From the NCBI RefSeq assembly GCF_006546825.1, contig NZ_VICC01000002.1, positions 124,001 to 188,000 of the forward strand: a DNA stretch of 64,000 nucleotides, given 5' to 3'. A program made the translations under genes and the position numbers. The notes beneath the pieces are model-generated. The model did not search any database. It saw only the letters and a program-made list of their open reading frames with translations, and was not told the DNA's origin. The stretch is from Actinomyces oris. GTDB lineage: Bacteria; Actinomycetota; Actinomycetes; Actinomycetales; Actinomycetaceae. Positions 7,360-15,760 of the stretch are shown here, piece after piece. Every line of letters starts with the position of its first letter. Position 1 is the first letter of the stretch.

Positions 7360-8934
7360 ATGATGTCCCTTTTGCCCCTAGCCGCACAGACCGCCAACGA
7401 CGTCGCCCAGCAGTGCGCGGACACTGAGATCTTCCCGCTCTGGCTGCGCGTCACCCATTTCATCAACTTCCTCCTCATGGGCGTGCTCATCCGCTCCGGG
7501 ATTGAGGTCATCGCCTCGCACCCGCGCTTCTACTTCAAGGACCAGTGCGAGCCCGGCTCCGAGTGGATCCGGTTCACCAAGGACAAGGTGCCCCTCGAGG
7601 AGGGGGCTTTCACCGCCAGAGACGATCAGCGCGACCTCTCTCCCCTCCTGTCCCTGCCCGGCCGGGCCAAGATCGGGCTGGGGCGCGCCTGGCACGGGGT
7701 GGCCACCAGCTTCTGGCTGCTCAACGGCGTCATCTACGTCGCCTTCCTCGTGGGCACCGGGGCGTGGCACCGCCTGGTTCCCACCACGTGGCAGATCCTG
7801 CCCGACGCCTGGGACTCCCTGCTGACCTACGCGCACCTGCGCACCCCGTCCTTGTGCGACTTCACCCCCTACGACAGCCTCCAGCAGCTGGGGTACTTCT
7901 TCATCGTCTTCATCGCCGCTCCTCTGATGATCGTCACGGGACCGGTCATGTCCCCCGCCGTCGTGGGACGCTTCCCCTGGTACGCCAAGATGTTCGGCGG
8001 ACGCCAGGCCGCCCGCTCCCTGCACCTGATCGGCATGTTCATCTACCTGGGCTTCGCCATCGTTCACGTGGGCCTGGTGTTCATCGTGCACGCTCCCCAC
8101 AACCTCACCCACATCGTCTTCGGCTACTACGACCCGAATCGGGTGGGTCAGGCCTACGTCACCGTGATCGGGACGATCCTCGTCGTGGTGGCGTTGTGGA
8201 TCGCCATGTCCTACTGGACGCTGACGGACACCCGTCGCAGCCAGCGGATCCTGTGGGACGCCACGCGGGGGATCCGCCACCTCACGGTGGACCGCTTCAG
8301 CTCGCAGCAGGCCACTAAGAAGCCGTGGACGGAGAAGGACATCTCCAAGTTCCACTGGGTCAACACCCGCACCCCCTCACGGGAGGAGTCCCCGGAGTAC
8401 CAGGAGCTGGCGGCGAACGACTTCGCCGACTTCCGCCTCGAGGTGGGTGGCATGGTCTCGGCGCCGGCGTCCTTCTCCCTGGCGGAGCTCAAGGCGATCT
8501 CCAGCCAGTCCCAGATCACCATGCACACCTGCATGCAGGGCTGGACGGGGATCGCCAAGTGGACGGGGATCCGTGTACGGGACCTGCTCGCGCAGGTCGG
8601 TCAGATCGATCCCGAGGCCGGCTGGGTGATGTTCGAGTCCTTCGGCATGGCCCAGAGCATGCACGATGGGCGTCCGGTTGAGCCGTACTACACGTGCCTG
8701 CCTCTGGACATGGCCCTCGAGGATGACACGATCCTGGCCTGGGGTCGCAATGACGCGCCGCTGTCGGGCATGTTCGGTGCTCCGCTGCGCCTGCGTTGCG
8801 AGACGAGCCACGGCTACAAGATGATTAAGTGGGTGCGGTCGGTGACGTTGATCCGTCACTACAGCGAGGTCGGTGACGGCATGGGCGGGACCCGCGAGGA
8901 CTCCGGGTACCAGGACGTCAACGCGCGCATCTGA
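7360..8934 (+). CDS. Fused cytochrome b-type membrane domain and molybdopterin (sulfite-oxidase-like) oxidoreductase
   Basis: The N-terminal half (to about residue 290) has several hydrophobic helices with His pairs (RVTHFINFLLMG, LHLIGMFIYLGFAIVH, APHNLTH), resembling di-heme cytochrome b561 / formate-dehydrogenase-gamma membrane anchors. The C-terminal part (about 360-515) is an oxidoreductase molybdopterin-binding domain of the SUOX/YedY type: HTCMQGWTGIAKWTG places a Cys at about 391 where the Mo ligand lies, followed by PLSGMFGAPLRLRCE and GYKMIKWVRSV. Membrane heme and Mo site are thus on one chain, suggesting quinone-linked oxidation or reduction of a small substrate such as an S- or N-oxide; the substrate is unknown. 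It is divergent from norZ. ATG at 7360 or 7363 with a TAAGG site. Confidence 0.88.
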   Translation: MMSLLPLAAQTANDVAQQCADTEIFPLWLRVTHFINFLLMGVLIRSGIEVIASHPRFYFKDQCEPGSEWIRFTKDKVPLEEGAFTARDDQRDLSPLLSLPGRAKIGLGRAWHGVATSFWLLNGVIYVAFLVGTGAWHRLVPTTWQILPDAWDSLLTYAHLRTPSLCDFTPYDSLQQLGYFFIVFIAAPLMIVTGPVMSPAVVGRFPWYAKMFGGRQAARSLHLIGMFIYLGFAIVHVGLVFIVHAPHNLTHIVFGYYDPNRVGQAYVTVIGTILVVVALWIAMSYWTLTDTRRSQRILWDATRGIRHLTVDRFSSQQATKKPWTEKDISKFHWVNTRTPSREESPEYQELAANDFADFRLEVGGMVSAPASFSLAELKAISSQSQITMHTCMQGWTGIAKWTGIRVRDLLAQVGQIDPEAGWVMFESFGMAQSMHDGRPVEPYYTCLPLDMALEDDTILAWGRNDAPLSGMFGAPLRLRCETSHGYKMIKWVRSVTLIRHYSEVGDGMGGTREDSGYQDVNARI

Positions 8935-8995
8935 CGCTCATCGCCCCACCCGCACTTTCTCTCTCGCGGGCGAGGCGATGCGGGTCCGTCTGACA

Positions 8996-9034
8996 CGGTG
9001 GCCGGCCACCCCAGTGCGGGGTGGCCGGCCACCG
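8996..9034. terminator. Bidirectional terminator hairpin
   Basis: A perfect 17-bp stem (8996-9012 with 9018-9034) and 5-base loop lie between two convergent genes, the molybdo-fusion gene and infB. The right side is followed by TTG only, so the T-tract is poor, but stem strength and position argue for a terminator serving both strands. Confidence 0.75.
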
Positions 9035-9053
9035 TTGATGGACGTGGTCGTTC

Positions 9054-12050
9054 TCAGTCGCGAGGCTTCTCGCGCATCTCCCAGGTCTCGATGACATCGC
9101 CCTCGGCGAGGTCCTTGAAGCCCAGGTTGATACCGCACTCGTAGCCCTCGCGGACCTCGGTGACGTCGTCCTTCTCGCGGCGCAGCGTCTCGATGGACAG
9201 GTCGCCGTTGATGACGACGCCGTCGCGCACCAGGCGGGCCTTGGTGCCCCGCTTGATGATGCCCGAGCGGACGATGGAGCCGGCGATGGAGCCGAACTTC
9301 GAGGAGCGGAAGATCTGCCGGATCTCGGCGGTACCGAGCTCGACCTCCTCGTAGACGGGCTTGAGCATGCCCTTCATGGCGGCCTCGACGTCCTCGATCG
9401 CGTTGTAGATGACCGAGTAGAACTTCATGTCGACGCCCTCGCGGTCGGCGATCTCCGAGACTCGCTCGGCGGGCCGGACGTTGAAGCCGATGATGACGGC
9501 GGAGTCCACCGTGGCCAGGTTGACGTCGTTCTGCGTGATGGCACCCACGCCGCGGTGGATGACGCGCAGCGCGACCTCCTCGCCGACGTCGATCTTGAGC
9601 AGGGAGTCCTCGAGGGCCTCGACCGCACCCGAGCTGTCGCCCTTGAGGATGAGGTTGAGGGTGTCGACCTTGCCCTCCTTGAGGACATCGGTGAGGTTCT
9701 CCAGAGAGACCCGCTTGCGGCGCTTGGCCAGCAGGGCGGCGCGCTCGGCGGCCTCACGCTTGTCGGCGATCTGGCGGGCCGTGCGGTCATCGGGGGCGAC
9801 GATGAAGGAGTCACCGGCGCTGGGCACGTTCGTCAGACCCAGGACCAGGGCCGGGCGGGCGGGGCCGGCCTCGGTGAGGTTCTCCCCGTGCTCGTTGAAC
9901 ATGGCGCGCACACGCCCGTAGGCGCTTCCGGCCACGATCGGGTCACCGACCCGCAGCGTGCCGCGCTCGACCAGGATGGTGCTCACGGCGCCGCGGCCCT
10001 TGTCGAGCTTGGCCTCGATGGTCACGCCGCGAGCCTCGGTGTCCGGGTTGGCCCGCAGGTCCAGGGCGGCGTCCGCGGTCAGCAGGACGGCCTCGAGGAG
10101 CTCGTCGATGTGAAGACGCTGCTTGGCGGAGATGTTCACGAACATCGTGTCGCCGCCGTACTCCTCGGGGACCAGACCGTACTCGGTGAGCTGGCCACGG
10201 ATCTTGTCCGGGTTGGCGCCCTCCTTGTCGATCTTGTTGACCGCCACGACGATCGGCACGTTGGCCGCCTGGGCGTGGTTGAGGGCCTCGACGGTCTGAG
10301 GCATGACGCCGTCGTCGGCGGCCACGACGAGGATGGCGATGTCGGTCACCTCGGCGCCGCGGGCACGCATGGCCGTGAAGGCCTCGTGACCGGGGGTGTC
10401 GATGAAGGTGATCGGACGCTCCTCGTCGTTCAGGTTGACGCGCACCTGGTAGGCACCGATGGACTGGGTGATGCCCCCGGCCTCACCGGCGACGACGTCG
10501 GTGGAGCGGATGGCGTCCAGCAGCTTGGTCTTACCGTGGTCGACGTGACCCATGACCGTGACCACCGGGGGCCGGGGCACGAGGTTGGCGTCGTCCTCGT
10601 CGGGCTCGAGGTCGATGTCGAAGGACTCCAGGAGCTCGCGGTCCTCGTCCTCGGGCGAGACGATCTGGACGTTGTAGCCCAGCTCGGCGCCCAGGAGGGC
10701 GAAGGTGTCCTCGTCGAGGGACTGGGTGGCCGTGGCCATCTCGCCGAGGTGGAACAGGACGGTCACCAGCGCCGCGGGGTTGGCGTTGATCTTCTCGGCC
10801 AGGTCCGTGAGCGTGGCCCCCTGGCGCACGCGCACCGGGGTGGAGCCGTCACCGCGCGGGACGATGACACCGCCGATCGACGGCGCGCTCTGCTGCTCGA
10901 ACTCCTGGCGCTTGGCCCGCTTGGACTTGCGTCCCCGCGGGGCGCCGCCGCCGCGCCCGAAGGCGCCCTGGGTGGAACCGCGACCGCCGCGGCCACCGCG
11001 GGGTCCGCCGAAGCCGCCGCCCGGACGACCGCCGCCACCGGGACGACCGCCGCCACCGGGACGACCGCCGCCACCGGGACGCGAGCCGCGGCCACCGCCG
11101 CCAGCGCCGCCACGCGCCGGAGCGCCGGGACGGCCGATGGAGGACTGGCCGGGCATCATGCCCGGGTTGGGACGCGGACCGCCCGGACGCGGGGCACCGG
11201 AGCGTCCGGCTCCCTGCGGCCGTGCACCGCCCTGCGGCCGTGCGCCGCCCTGAGGACGGGGGCCACCGGGGCGCGGACCGCCCTGGGGACGGGGGCCACC
11301 GGAGCCACCCGGTCGGGGCATGCCCTGGGAGGTGGCGAAGGGGTTGTTGCCAGGGCGCGGCGCGCCAGAGCGCGGCGCGCCAGAGCGCGACTGGCCTGAG
11401 CGCTGGCCTCCTCGGCCTGTCTGACCACCCTGGCGGGGCATGCCCTGGGAGGTGGCGAAGGGGTTGTTGCCGGGGCGCGGCGCGCTGGGGCGGGGCCCCG
11501 GGGTCGGGGCGTTGCGGCGCGCGCCGGGCGTCGGGGCGCCAGAGGCGGCCGCAGGCTTGGGTGCGCCGGCTCCGGGCTTGGGGGCCTTGGGTGCCTCAGC
11601 AGCAGCACTCGGCTGGGGCGCCGGCTTGGCGGTGGTCACCGGGGCCGGGGTGGGGTCACTCGGCTTGGCGGCCTGAGCCCCTGGCTTGGGTGCGCCGGCT
11701 CCCGGCTTGGGGGCGGCCGGCTTGGCGGCGGGGCTCGGAGCCTGGTCCTGAGCACCGGCGGCTCCCGGCTTGGCGCCCTGTGTGCCCGGCTTGGGGGCGC
11801 TCTTGGAGGGCTTGGGGGCCTGAGAGTCGGTCTTGGCCGGCTTGTCGGCCTGGGTGTCCGCCGGTGCTTCCTGCACCTGGGCGGCGAAGTGCTCGCGAAC
11901 CCGGCGAGCGACGGGGGGCTCAACGGCTGAGGAGGCCGCCTTGACGAACTCTCCCTGGTCCTTGAGCCAGGCCAGGATCACCTTCGAGGTGACCTTCTTG
12001 CCAGTGGGGTCGAGCTCCTTGGCGAGCTCATGAACGCGTGGTTTAGCCAC
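9054..12050 (-). CDS. infB: Translation initiation factor IF-2
   Basis: GTPase that positions initiator tRNA on the ribosome. The N-terminal IF2_N helix ([33 protein letters not shown]) is followed by a very long Pro/Ala/Gly/Arg-rich linker to about residue 385 with internal repeats. A second IF2_N-like segment and the GTPase domain follow: [12 protein letters not shown] (G1), DTPGHEAFT (G3) and NKID (G4). Then come domains II-IV ending at about 998. The size agrees with other actinobacterial IF-2 proteins, whose linkers are long. It is read from the rimP-nusA-rnpM side and ends at a strong hairpin. Normally rbfA follows; here the next gene on this strand is norZ. Confidence 0.98.
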   Translation of the reverse strand: MAKPRVHELAKELDPTGKKVTSKVILAWLKDQGEFVKAASSAVEPPVARRVREHFAAQVQEAPADTQADKPAKTDSQAPKPSKSAPKPGTQGAKPGAAGAQDQAPSPAAKPAAPKPGAGAPKPGAQAAKPSDPTPAPVTTAKPAPQPSAAAEAPKAPKPGAGAPKPAAASGAPTPGARRNAPTPGPRPSAPRPGNNPFATSQGMPRQGGQTGRGGQRSGQSRSGAPRSGAPRPGNNPFATSQGMPRPGGSGGPRPQGGPRPGGPRPQGGARPQGGARPQGAGRSGAPRPGGPRPNPGMMPGQSSIGRPGAPARGGAGGGGRGSRPGGGGRPGGGGRPGGGGRPGGGFGGPRGGRGGRGSTQGAFGRGGGAPRGRKSKRAKRQEFEQQSAPSIGGVIVPRGDGSTPVRVRQGATLTDLAEKINANPAALVTVLFHLGEMATATQSLDEDTFALLGAELGYNVQIVSPEDEDRELLESFDIDLEPDEDDANLVPRPPVVTVMGHVDHGKTKLLDAIRSTDVVAGEAGGITQSIGAYQVRVNLNDEERPITFIDTPGHEAFTAMRARGAEVTDIAILVVAADDGVMPQTVEALNHAQAANVPIVVAVNKIDKEGANPDKIRGQLTEYGLVPEEYGGDTMFVNISAKQRLHIDELLEAVLLTADAALDLRANPDTEARGVTIEAKLDKGRGAVSTILVERGTLRVGDPIVAGSAYGRVRAMFNEHGENLTEAGPARPALVLGLTNVPSAGDSFIVAPDDRTARQIADKREAAERAALLAKRRKRVSLENLTDVLKEGKVDTLNLILKGDSSGAVEALEDSLLKIDVGEEVALRVIHRGVGAITQNDVNLATVDSAVIIGFNVRPAERVSEIADREGVDMKFYSVIYNAIEDVEAAMKGMLKPVYEEVELGTAEIRQIFRSSKFGSIAGSIVRSGIIKRGTKARLVRDGVVINGDLSIETLRREKDDVTEVREGYECGINLGFKDLAEGDVIETWEMREKPRD
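11023..11076. repeat. infB: Three tandem 18-bp units inside infB
   Basis: Three identical 18-bp units (each starting GGACGACCGCC) at 11023-11040, 11041-11058 and 11059-11076 encode a Gly-rich PGGGGR-type hexapeptide repeat in the IF-2 linker. In-frame units allow length variation without frameshift. Confidence 0.85.
11314..11471. repeat. infB: 38-bp direct repeat, 120-bp period, inside infB
   Basis: The 38 bases at 11314-11351 recur exactly at 11434-11471, with further similarity downstream. They encode the peptide [12 protein letters not shown] twice in the IF-2 linker, a remnant of an internal in-frame duplication. Confidence 0.85.
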
Positions 12051-12141
12051 TTTTCTCCTGTCCGGTTTCCCACCCCGGACAGGGGTGGGTGCTTCTAGAG
12101 GCAGCTCATCGCTGGGTACTCATCGGGTGCCCATCGGCTTC

Positions 12142-12474
12142 CTACCCGCCTTCGCTATCGGTGGTCCGCTCACCCGGTCGGGCAGCGGGGACCTCGCGGT
12201 CGTTGACCATCCTCCGCTCCAGGAACCCGCGCACCCGGGCCACATCCAGTGGTCCGCCGGTGCGCAGAGCGCGTGGAGCGGCGCGTCGTCGCTCAGCGAG
12301 GTCGAGGCACGCCGGATCCGGGTGGATCCAGGCGCCGCGCCCGGGTCTGACGGCCCGGGCATCGACGTCGAGCTCACCGCTCGGCGTCAGGACGAGACGC
12401 AGCAGCTGCGTCCGCGGGGCCTTTTGTCGACAGCCGATACAGGTGCGCTCGGGCACGTGGGGGATGGTGACCAC
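12142..12474 (-). CDS. rnpM: YlxR-family RNA-binding protein (RnpM-like)
   Basis: Small basic protein of the YlxR/DUF448 family, always found between nusA and infB. The signature VPERTCIGCRQKAPRTQLLRLV opens the fold and the GRGAWIHPDPACLDLAERRRA segment completes it, with the usual conserved Cys residues. Family members bind RNA; the Bacillus homologue was reported to modulate RNase P, which is the basis of the symbol, and that role is not shown here. The 110-aa protein has a polar C-terminal tail of about 20 residues. It is followed by infB after about 90 bases and preceded by nusA after about 120 bases, on the same strand. Confidence 0.92.
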   Translation of the reverse strand: MVTIPHVPERTCIGCRQKAPRTQLLRLVLTPSGELDVDARAVRPGRGAWIHPDPACLDLAERRRAAPRALRTGGPLDVARVRGFLERRMVNDREVPAARPGERTTDSEGG

Positions 12475-12592
12475 CGTCCGTCGGCGTCCTTCCGCTGCTC
12501 TGCAACCGCTGACGCGGGTACCGCAACCGGGGAATCCCGGCGCAGGACCCGCAAAGGTCCGCCGGAAAGTCTACATCGCCCCGCAGGGCGGT

Positions 12593-13633
12593 TCAGTCGC
12601 CCAGCTCTGAGGGACCTGTCACGTCGTCGGACTGGGAGCCCTGGCCGGGCGTGATCTCACCGGACTCGGCGTCGGCGTGGATGTCGATCTTCCACCCGGT
12701 CAGACGCGCGGCCAGACGGGCGTTCTGCCCCTCCTTACCGATGGCCAGGGAGAGCTGGAAGTCGGGGACGATGGCGCGTGCGGTGCGTTCCTCGGCGTCG
12801 ATGACGCCCACGGCGGCCACGCGGGCCGGGGACAGGGCGTTGGCGATGAAGCGCGCCGGATCCTCGGAGTAGTCCACGATATCGATCTTCTCTCCACCGA
12901 GCTCGGTCATGACCGCGCGCACCCGCTGTCCCATGGGGCCGATGCAGGCTCCCTTGGCGTTGACGCCGCGTACCTTGGAGCGCACGGCCATCTTGGTGCG
13001 GTGGCCGGCCTCCCGGGCGACGGAGACGATCTCGACGTCGCCCGAGGAGAGCTCGGGAACCTCGCGCTCGAAGAGCTTGCGGACGAGACCGGGGTGGGTG
13101 CGCGACAGGATGATCTGAGCTCCTCGGGTGCCGCGCGAGACGTCGGTAACGTAGGCGCGCACGCGGTCTCCGTGGCGGTAGCGCTCACCGGGCACCTGCT
13201 CATGGGGCGGCATGATGCCCTCGTGCTCCTCATCCAGGCGCACGTAGACGATACGGGGGTCGCGCCCCTGCTCCACGGTGCCGGAGATCAGCTCGCCGGT
13301 CTTGTCCTTGAAGGCGCCCAGGACCTCGAAGTCGCGGCGGTCCTGGATGCGCTGGACGATGACGCTACGGGCCGTGGCCTGGGCGATGCGGCCGAAGTCG
13401 TCGGGGGTGTCATCGAAGTACTCCCCCGTGGGCTGGTCCTCCTCGTCGACCTCCGGGGCCAGGATGCTCATGTGCCCGGTGCGACGGTCGATCTCGACGT
13501 GGGCGCCACGGATGGCCCCGGGAACCTTGGAGTAGGCCCCCAGGATGGCGTCCTCGATAGCGGGCAGCAGGTTGTCCAGGTCAATACCGAGCTCGTCGGC
13601 AGCGCCTCGCAGCTCCGGCATATTGATGTCCAT
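12593..13633 (-). CDS. nusA: Transcription termination/antitermination factor NusA
   Basis: Binds RNA polymerase and nascent RNA to control pausing, termination and antitermination. The N-terminal domain (IDLDNLLPAIEDAILGAYSK) is followed by an S1 domain and two KH domains. The motifs EVPELSSGDVEIVSVAREAGHRTK, GACIGPMGQRVRAVM and VIDAEERTARAIVP with AIGKEGQNARLAARL are all conserved. At 346 aa it has the short actinobacterial form lacking the acidic C-terminal repeats of enterobacteria. The start is the ATG at 13633. It lies between rimP and rnpM as in almost all bacteria. Confidence 0.97.
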   Translation of the reverse strand: MDINMPELRGAADELGIDLDNLLPAIEDAILGAYSKVPGAIRGAHVEIDRRTGHMSILAPEVDEEDQPTGEYFDDTPDDFGRIAQATARSVIVQRIQDRRDFEVLGAFKDKTGELISGTVEQGRDPRIVYVRLDEEHEGIMPPHEQVPGERYRHGDRVRAYVTDVSRGTRGAQIILSRTHPGLVRKLFEREVPELSSGDVEIVSVAREAGHRTKMAVRSKVRGVNAKGACIGPMGQRVRAVMTELGGEKIDIVDYSEDPARFIANALSPARVAAVGVIDAEERTARAIVPDFQLSLAIGKEGQNARLAARLTGWKIDIHADAESGEITPGQGSQSDDVTGPSELGD

Positions 13634-13826
13634 GGGTCCTTGGGTCCTCTCTGCTCCGCTGAGCGGGTGTGCACTGGGTTCCCGTCGACGGTAGCCCGTG
13701 ACGGGTCGGATGGTCCATCACGTCTGTCCGGGCCGGTCCGTCAACCTATCAGTTATCAGGGCACACATTATTCCCGGTCACTATCCGCGGGGAGCATCTT
13801 ATGAATCTTCGGCCTGTTGCCCGGCT

Positions 13827-14345
13827 CTAGAGCCCGGCCACCACCATCCGCGCCTCGGTGATGTCCCCCAGCGCGATGCGGTGCTCGACGCCGTCGACCT
13901 CAATCCCGACCATGCCGCCGTTGTGCTCGTCGGCCTCGTCGTCCGCATCGGCCGCGGTGACGACGCCGGTGAGCTCGTCATCGGCCGTGCGCACCCGGGC
14001 ACTATGACCAACGGCACGTCGGAAGTGACGCAGGGTGGTCAGCTCCCGCTCGGCTCCGGGGGTGGAGACCTCGAGGGTGTACTGACCCTTGACGGGGTCG
14101 GCCTCGTCAAGGGCCTGGGAGATGGCCGCGGTCACGGGCCCCAGGGCGTCGAGATCGAGGTCTCCGGGACCATCGACCAGATCCACGAAGACGCGCACGA
14201 CCGAGTACTTGCCCGCCCGAGTAGTCTCCACGCTCTCGAGATGGAGCCCGGCGTCGTTGACGATCGGAACGAGCAGATCGGTGAGACTGCGGGCCAGAGC
14301 GTCAGCGCGCTGGCGCGGATCCTTGCGCGGCTCATGGGCTGCCAT
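13827..14345 (-). CDS. rimP: Ribosome maturation factor RimP
   Basis: Needed for efficient 30S subunit maturation, acting around S12 and the central pseudoknot. The N-terminal domain shows VRVFVDLVDGPGDLDLDALGPVTAAISQALDE and the conserved YTLEVSTPGAERELTTLRHFRRAVG; the C-terminal part is the small SH3-like barrel (ARVRTADDELTGVVT ... IALGDITEARMV). At 172 aa it has the family length. It is the first gene of the minus-strand nusA operon, and its promoter should lie in the 124-base gap shared with the divergent lipoprotein gene. A gap of about 190 bases separates it from nusA. Confidence 0.95.
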   Translation of the reverse strand: MAAHEPRKDPRQRADALARSLTDLLVPIVNDAGLHLESVETTRAGKYSVVRVFVDLVDGPGDLDLDALGPVTAAISQALDEADPVKGQYTLEVSTPGAERELTTLRHFRRAVGHSARVRTADDELTGVVTAADADDEADEHNGGMVGIEVDGVEHRIALGDITEARMVVAGL

Positions 14346-14469
14346 GGTCGTTCTTCCTCCCGTACTTGCCCGAGCCGAGGGCTCGGACGGACGCGGTCAA
14401 CATAGTCAACATGGTCGAGGTGGTCGAGGTCGGGATCATGCTACCTGCCGTCTGTGGGAGGATTCCCCG

Positions 14470-15519
14470 GTGAACACTCGCCGCGCTCCCCTCCCCGCCC
14501 AGTCGAACGGCTCTCAGCCGCCCTCCAGTGACCGGGTCGGCGCCAGGCCCCGCAGCAGTGGCGACACCGGTGCGGCGGGCCACGGCTTGACGCGCCGCGC
14601 CATGGTGCTCGCGGTAGGAACGGCTGTGACCGCGGCGCTGAGCGGTTGCGGGCTGCGCCTGGGGAAGGGCTCCCCGGCGTCTCTGCCGTCGGCCTCGGCG
14701 GCAGAGACTGCTCGTGATGGACTGGCCAGGCAGGCTGCGCTCATCTCCTCCACCGCCGGCGTGGTCGCGCAGGCCGGCGGCGGGGGTACCACGACGACGG
14801 GCCTGGCCGAGGGGGTCAAGCAGACGGCCGATGCCCAGCTCGAGACCCTGGGCGGGGTGTGGCAGCCCTGGCCCTCTCAGGTGCCCTCCGCCTACCCCAC
14901 GGTGGCTCCCGTGCCATCGGCCTCAACGGGTGCCTCCGCACAGGACCTGGCCACGGCCCTGGCCGATGGATCGACGCTGGCTCGCCGCGCGGCGATCGCC
15001 GCCACCTCGGAGCAGGATGCCCGGCTCTTCACCTCGCTGACGGTGGCCTGGAGTCTCCAGCATGATCTCTTCCAGCCGCCGAGCTCGGCGGACAAGCCGC
15101 GGGTGGAGGTGGCGCAGGGCTCCAAGATCAGCTCCGGTCTGCTGACCTCCTATGACGCGGCCCGCTACGCCATGGAGGAGCTTGCCGCGCGCAGCGACGA
15201 CTCCCAGCGCACTCGGGCGATCGCCGACGCCAAGGCCGCCACCTCCGTGGTCAACGCCGCGGTGGCCGCGGGCTCTGAGGACAAGCGGATGAGCGCCTAC
15301 GCCCCTCCGAGTGAGTCGACCGATCCCAATGTGAGCACCCAGGTGCTCTGGGCCCGGCAGGTGTGGTCCGCCATCGTGTCGTCGGAGGTGCAGGAGGCCG
15401 GTTCCGCCAAGGCCTCCAGCCCGGCCCGCGAGGCGGCCGTCACCGGTGCGGTCGACGCCGCCCGGCGCGCCACCGCCTGGGGTGCGGACTTCTCCTCCCT
15501 GCCCGGCTACGCCGCCTGA
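14470..15519 (+). CDS. TAT-like lipoprotein with probable ferritin-like (DUF4439) domain
   Basis: The GTG at 14470 is preceded by a GGGAGGA site and gives a 349-aa protein; the open frame extends further upstream but without coding character. Residues about 35-60 form an export signal with a twin-arginine (LTRRAMVLAVG) and a lipobox (LSGC), so it is predicted to be lipid-anchored outside the membrane. The C-terminal 140 residues are Ala-rich helices; the segment SSGLLTSYDAARYAMEELAAR resembles the ferritin-like DUF4439 domain found next to rimP in many actinobacteria. Metal-binding residues could not be mapped. It is divergent from rimP and followed 1 base later by a small membrane protein. 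Confidence 0.75.
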   Translation: MNTRRAPLPAQSNGSQPPSSDRVGARPRSSGDTGAAGHGLTRRAMVLAVGTAVTAALSGCGLRLGKGSPASLPSASAAETARDGLARQAALISSTAGVVAQAGGGGTTTTGLAEGVKQTADAQLETLGGVWQPWPSQVPSAYPTVAPVPSASTGASAQDLATALADGSTLARRAAIAATSEQDARLFTSLTVAWSLQHDLFQPPSSADKPRVEVAQGSKISSGLLTSYDAARYAMEELAARSDDSQRTRAIADAKAATSVVNAAVAAGSEDKRMSAYAPPSESTDPNVSTQVLWARQVWSAIVSSEVQEAGSAKASSPAREAAVTGAVDAARRATAWGADFSSLPGYAA

Positions 15520-15520
15520 C

Positions 15521-15757
15521 ATGCGTCTTCTCGTGACGGCTGTAGCCGCCATCGCCGCCCTGGCGGCCGTGGACCAGCTCTTCTTGTGGATGGAGCGCCG
15601 TGGCTGGATCTACTGGCGGCGCCGCAAGCGCGATCCACGTGGCGCCCTGCTGGGTCCCATCGACAATGTCTTCAACCCGGCCCACGAGCAGGTGGTTGAG
15701 CAGCAGGAGACCCAGGAGCGCCTGGCCGATATCCAGGGCGAGGCAGCCCCGAGGTGA
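15521..15757 (+). CDS. Small single-helix membrane protein
   Basis: Encodes 78 aa from the ATG at 15521, one base after the stop of the lipoprotein gene. One helix (residues about 4-24, LLVTAVAAIAALAAVDQLFLW) is followed by a basic juxtamembrane stretch (WRRRKRDP) and a polar Gln/Glu-rich tail (NPAHEQVVEQQETQERLADIQ), so the tail is probably cytoplasmic. No family recognised. The helicase gene starts 3 bases after its stop, so the lipoprotein, this protein and the helicase form one tight transcription unit. Confidence 0.75.
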   Translation: MRLLVTAVAAIAALAAVDQLFLWMERRGWIYWRRRKRDPRGALLGPIDNVFNPAHEQVVEQQETQERLADIQGEAAPR

Positions 15758-15760
15758 GAC

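Noticed and set aside
11023-11076. Tandem repeat as possible CRISPR
   Set aside because: Units are contiguous without spacers and encode a peptide repeat in IF-2.
9555-11399. Long open frame (over 600 codons) opposite infB
   Set aside because: GC-rich antisense shadow of infB with low-complexity Gly/Ala/Arg translation and no family motif.
14089-14469. Upstream extension of the lipoprotein frame
   Set aside because: Overlaps rimP on the other strand; the GTG at 14470 has a ribosome-binding site and places the signal peptide correctly.
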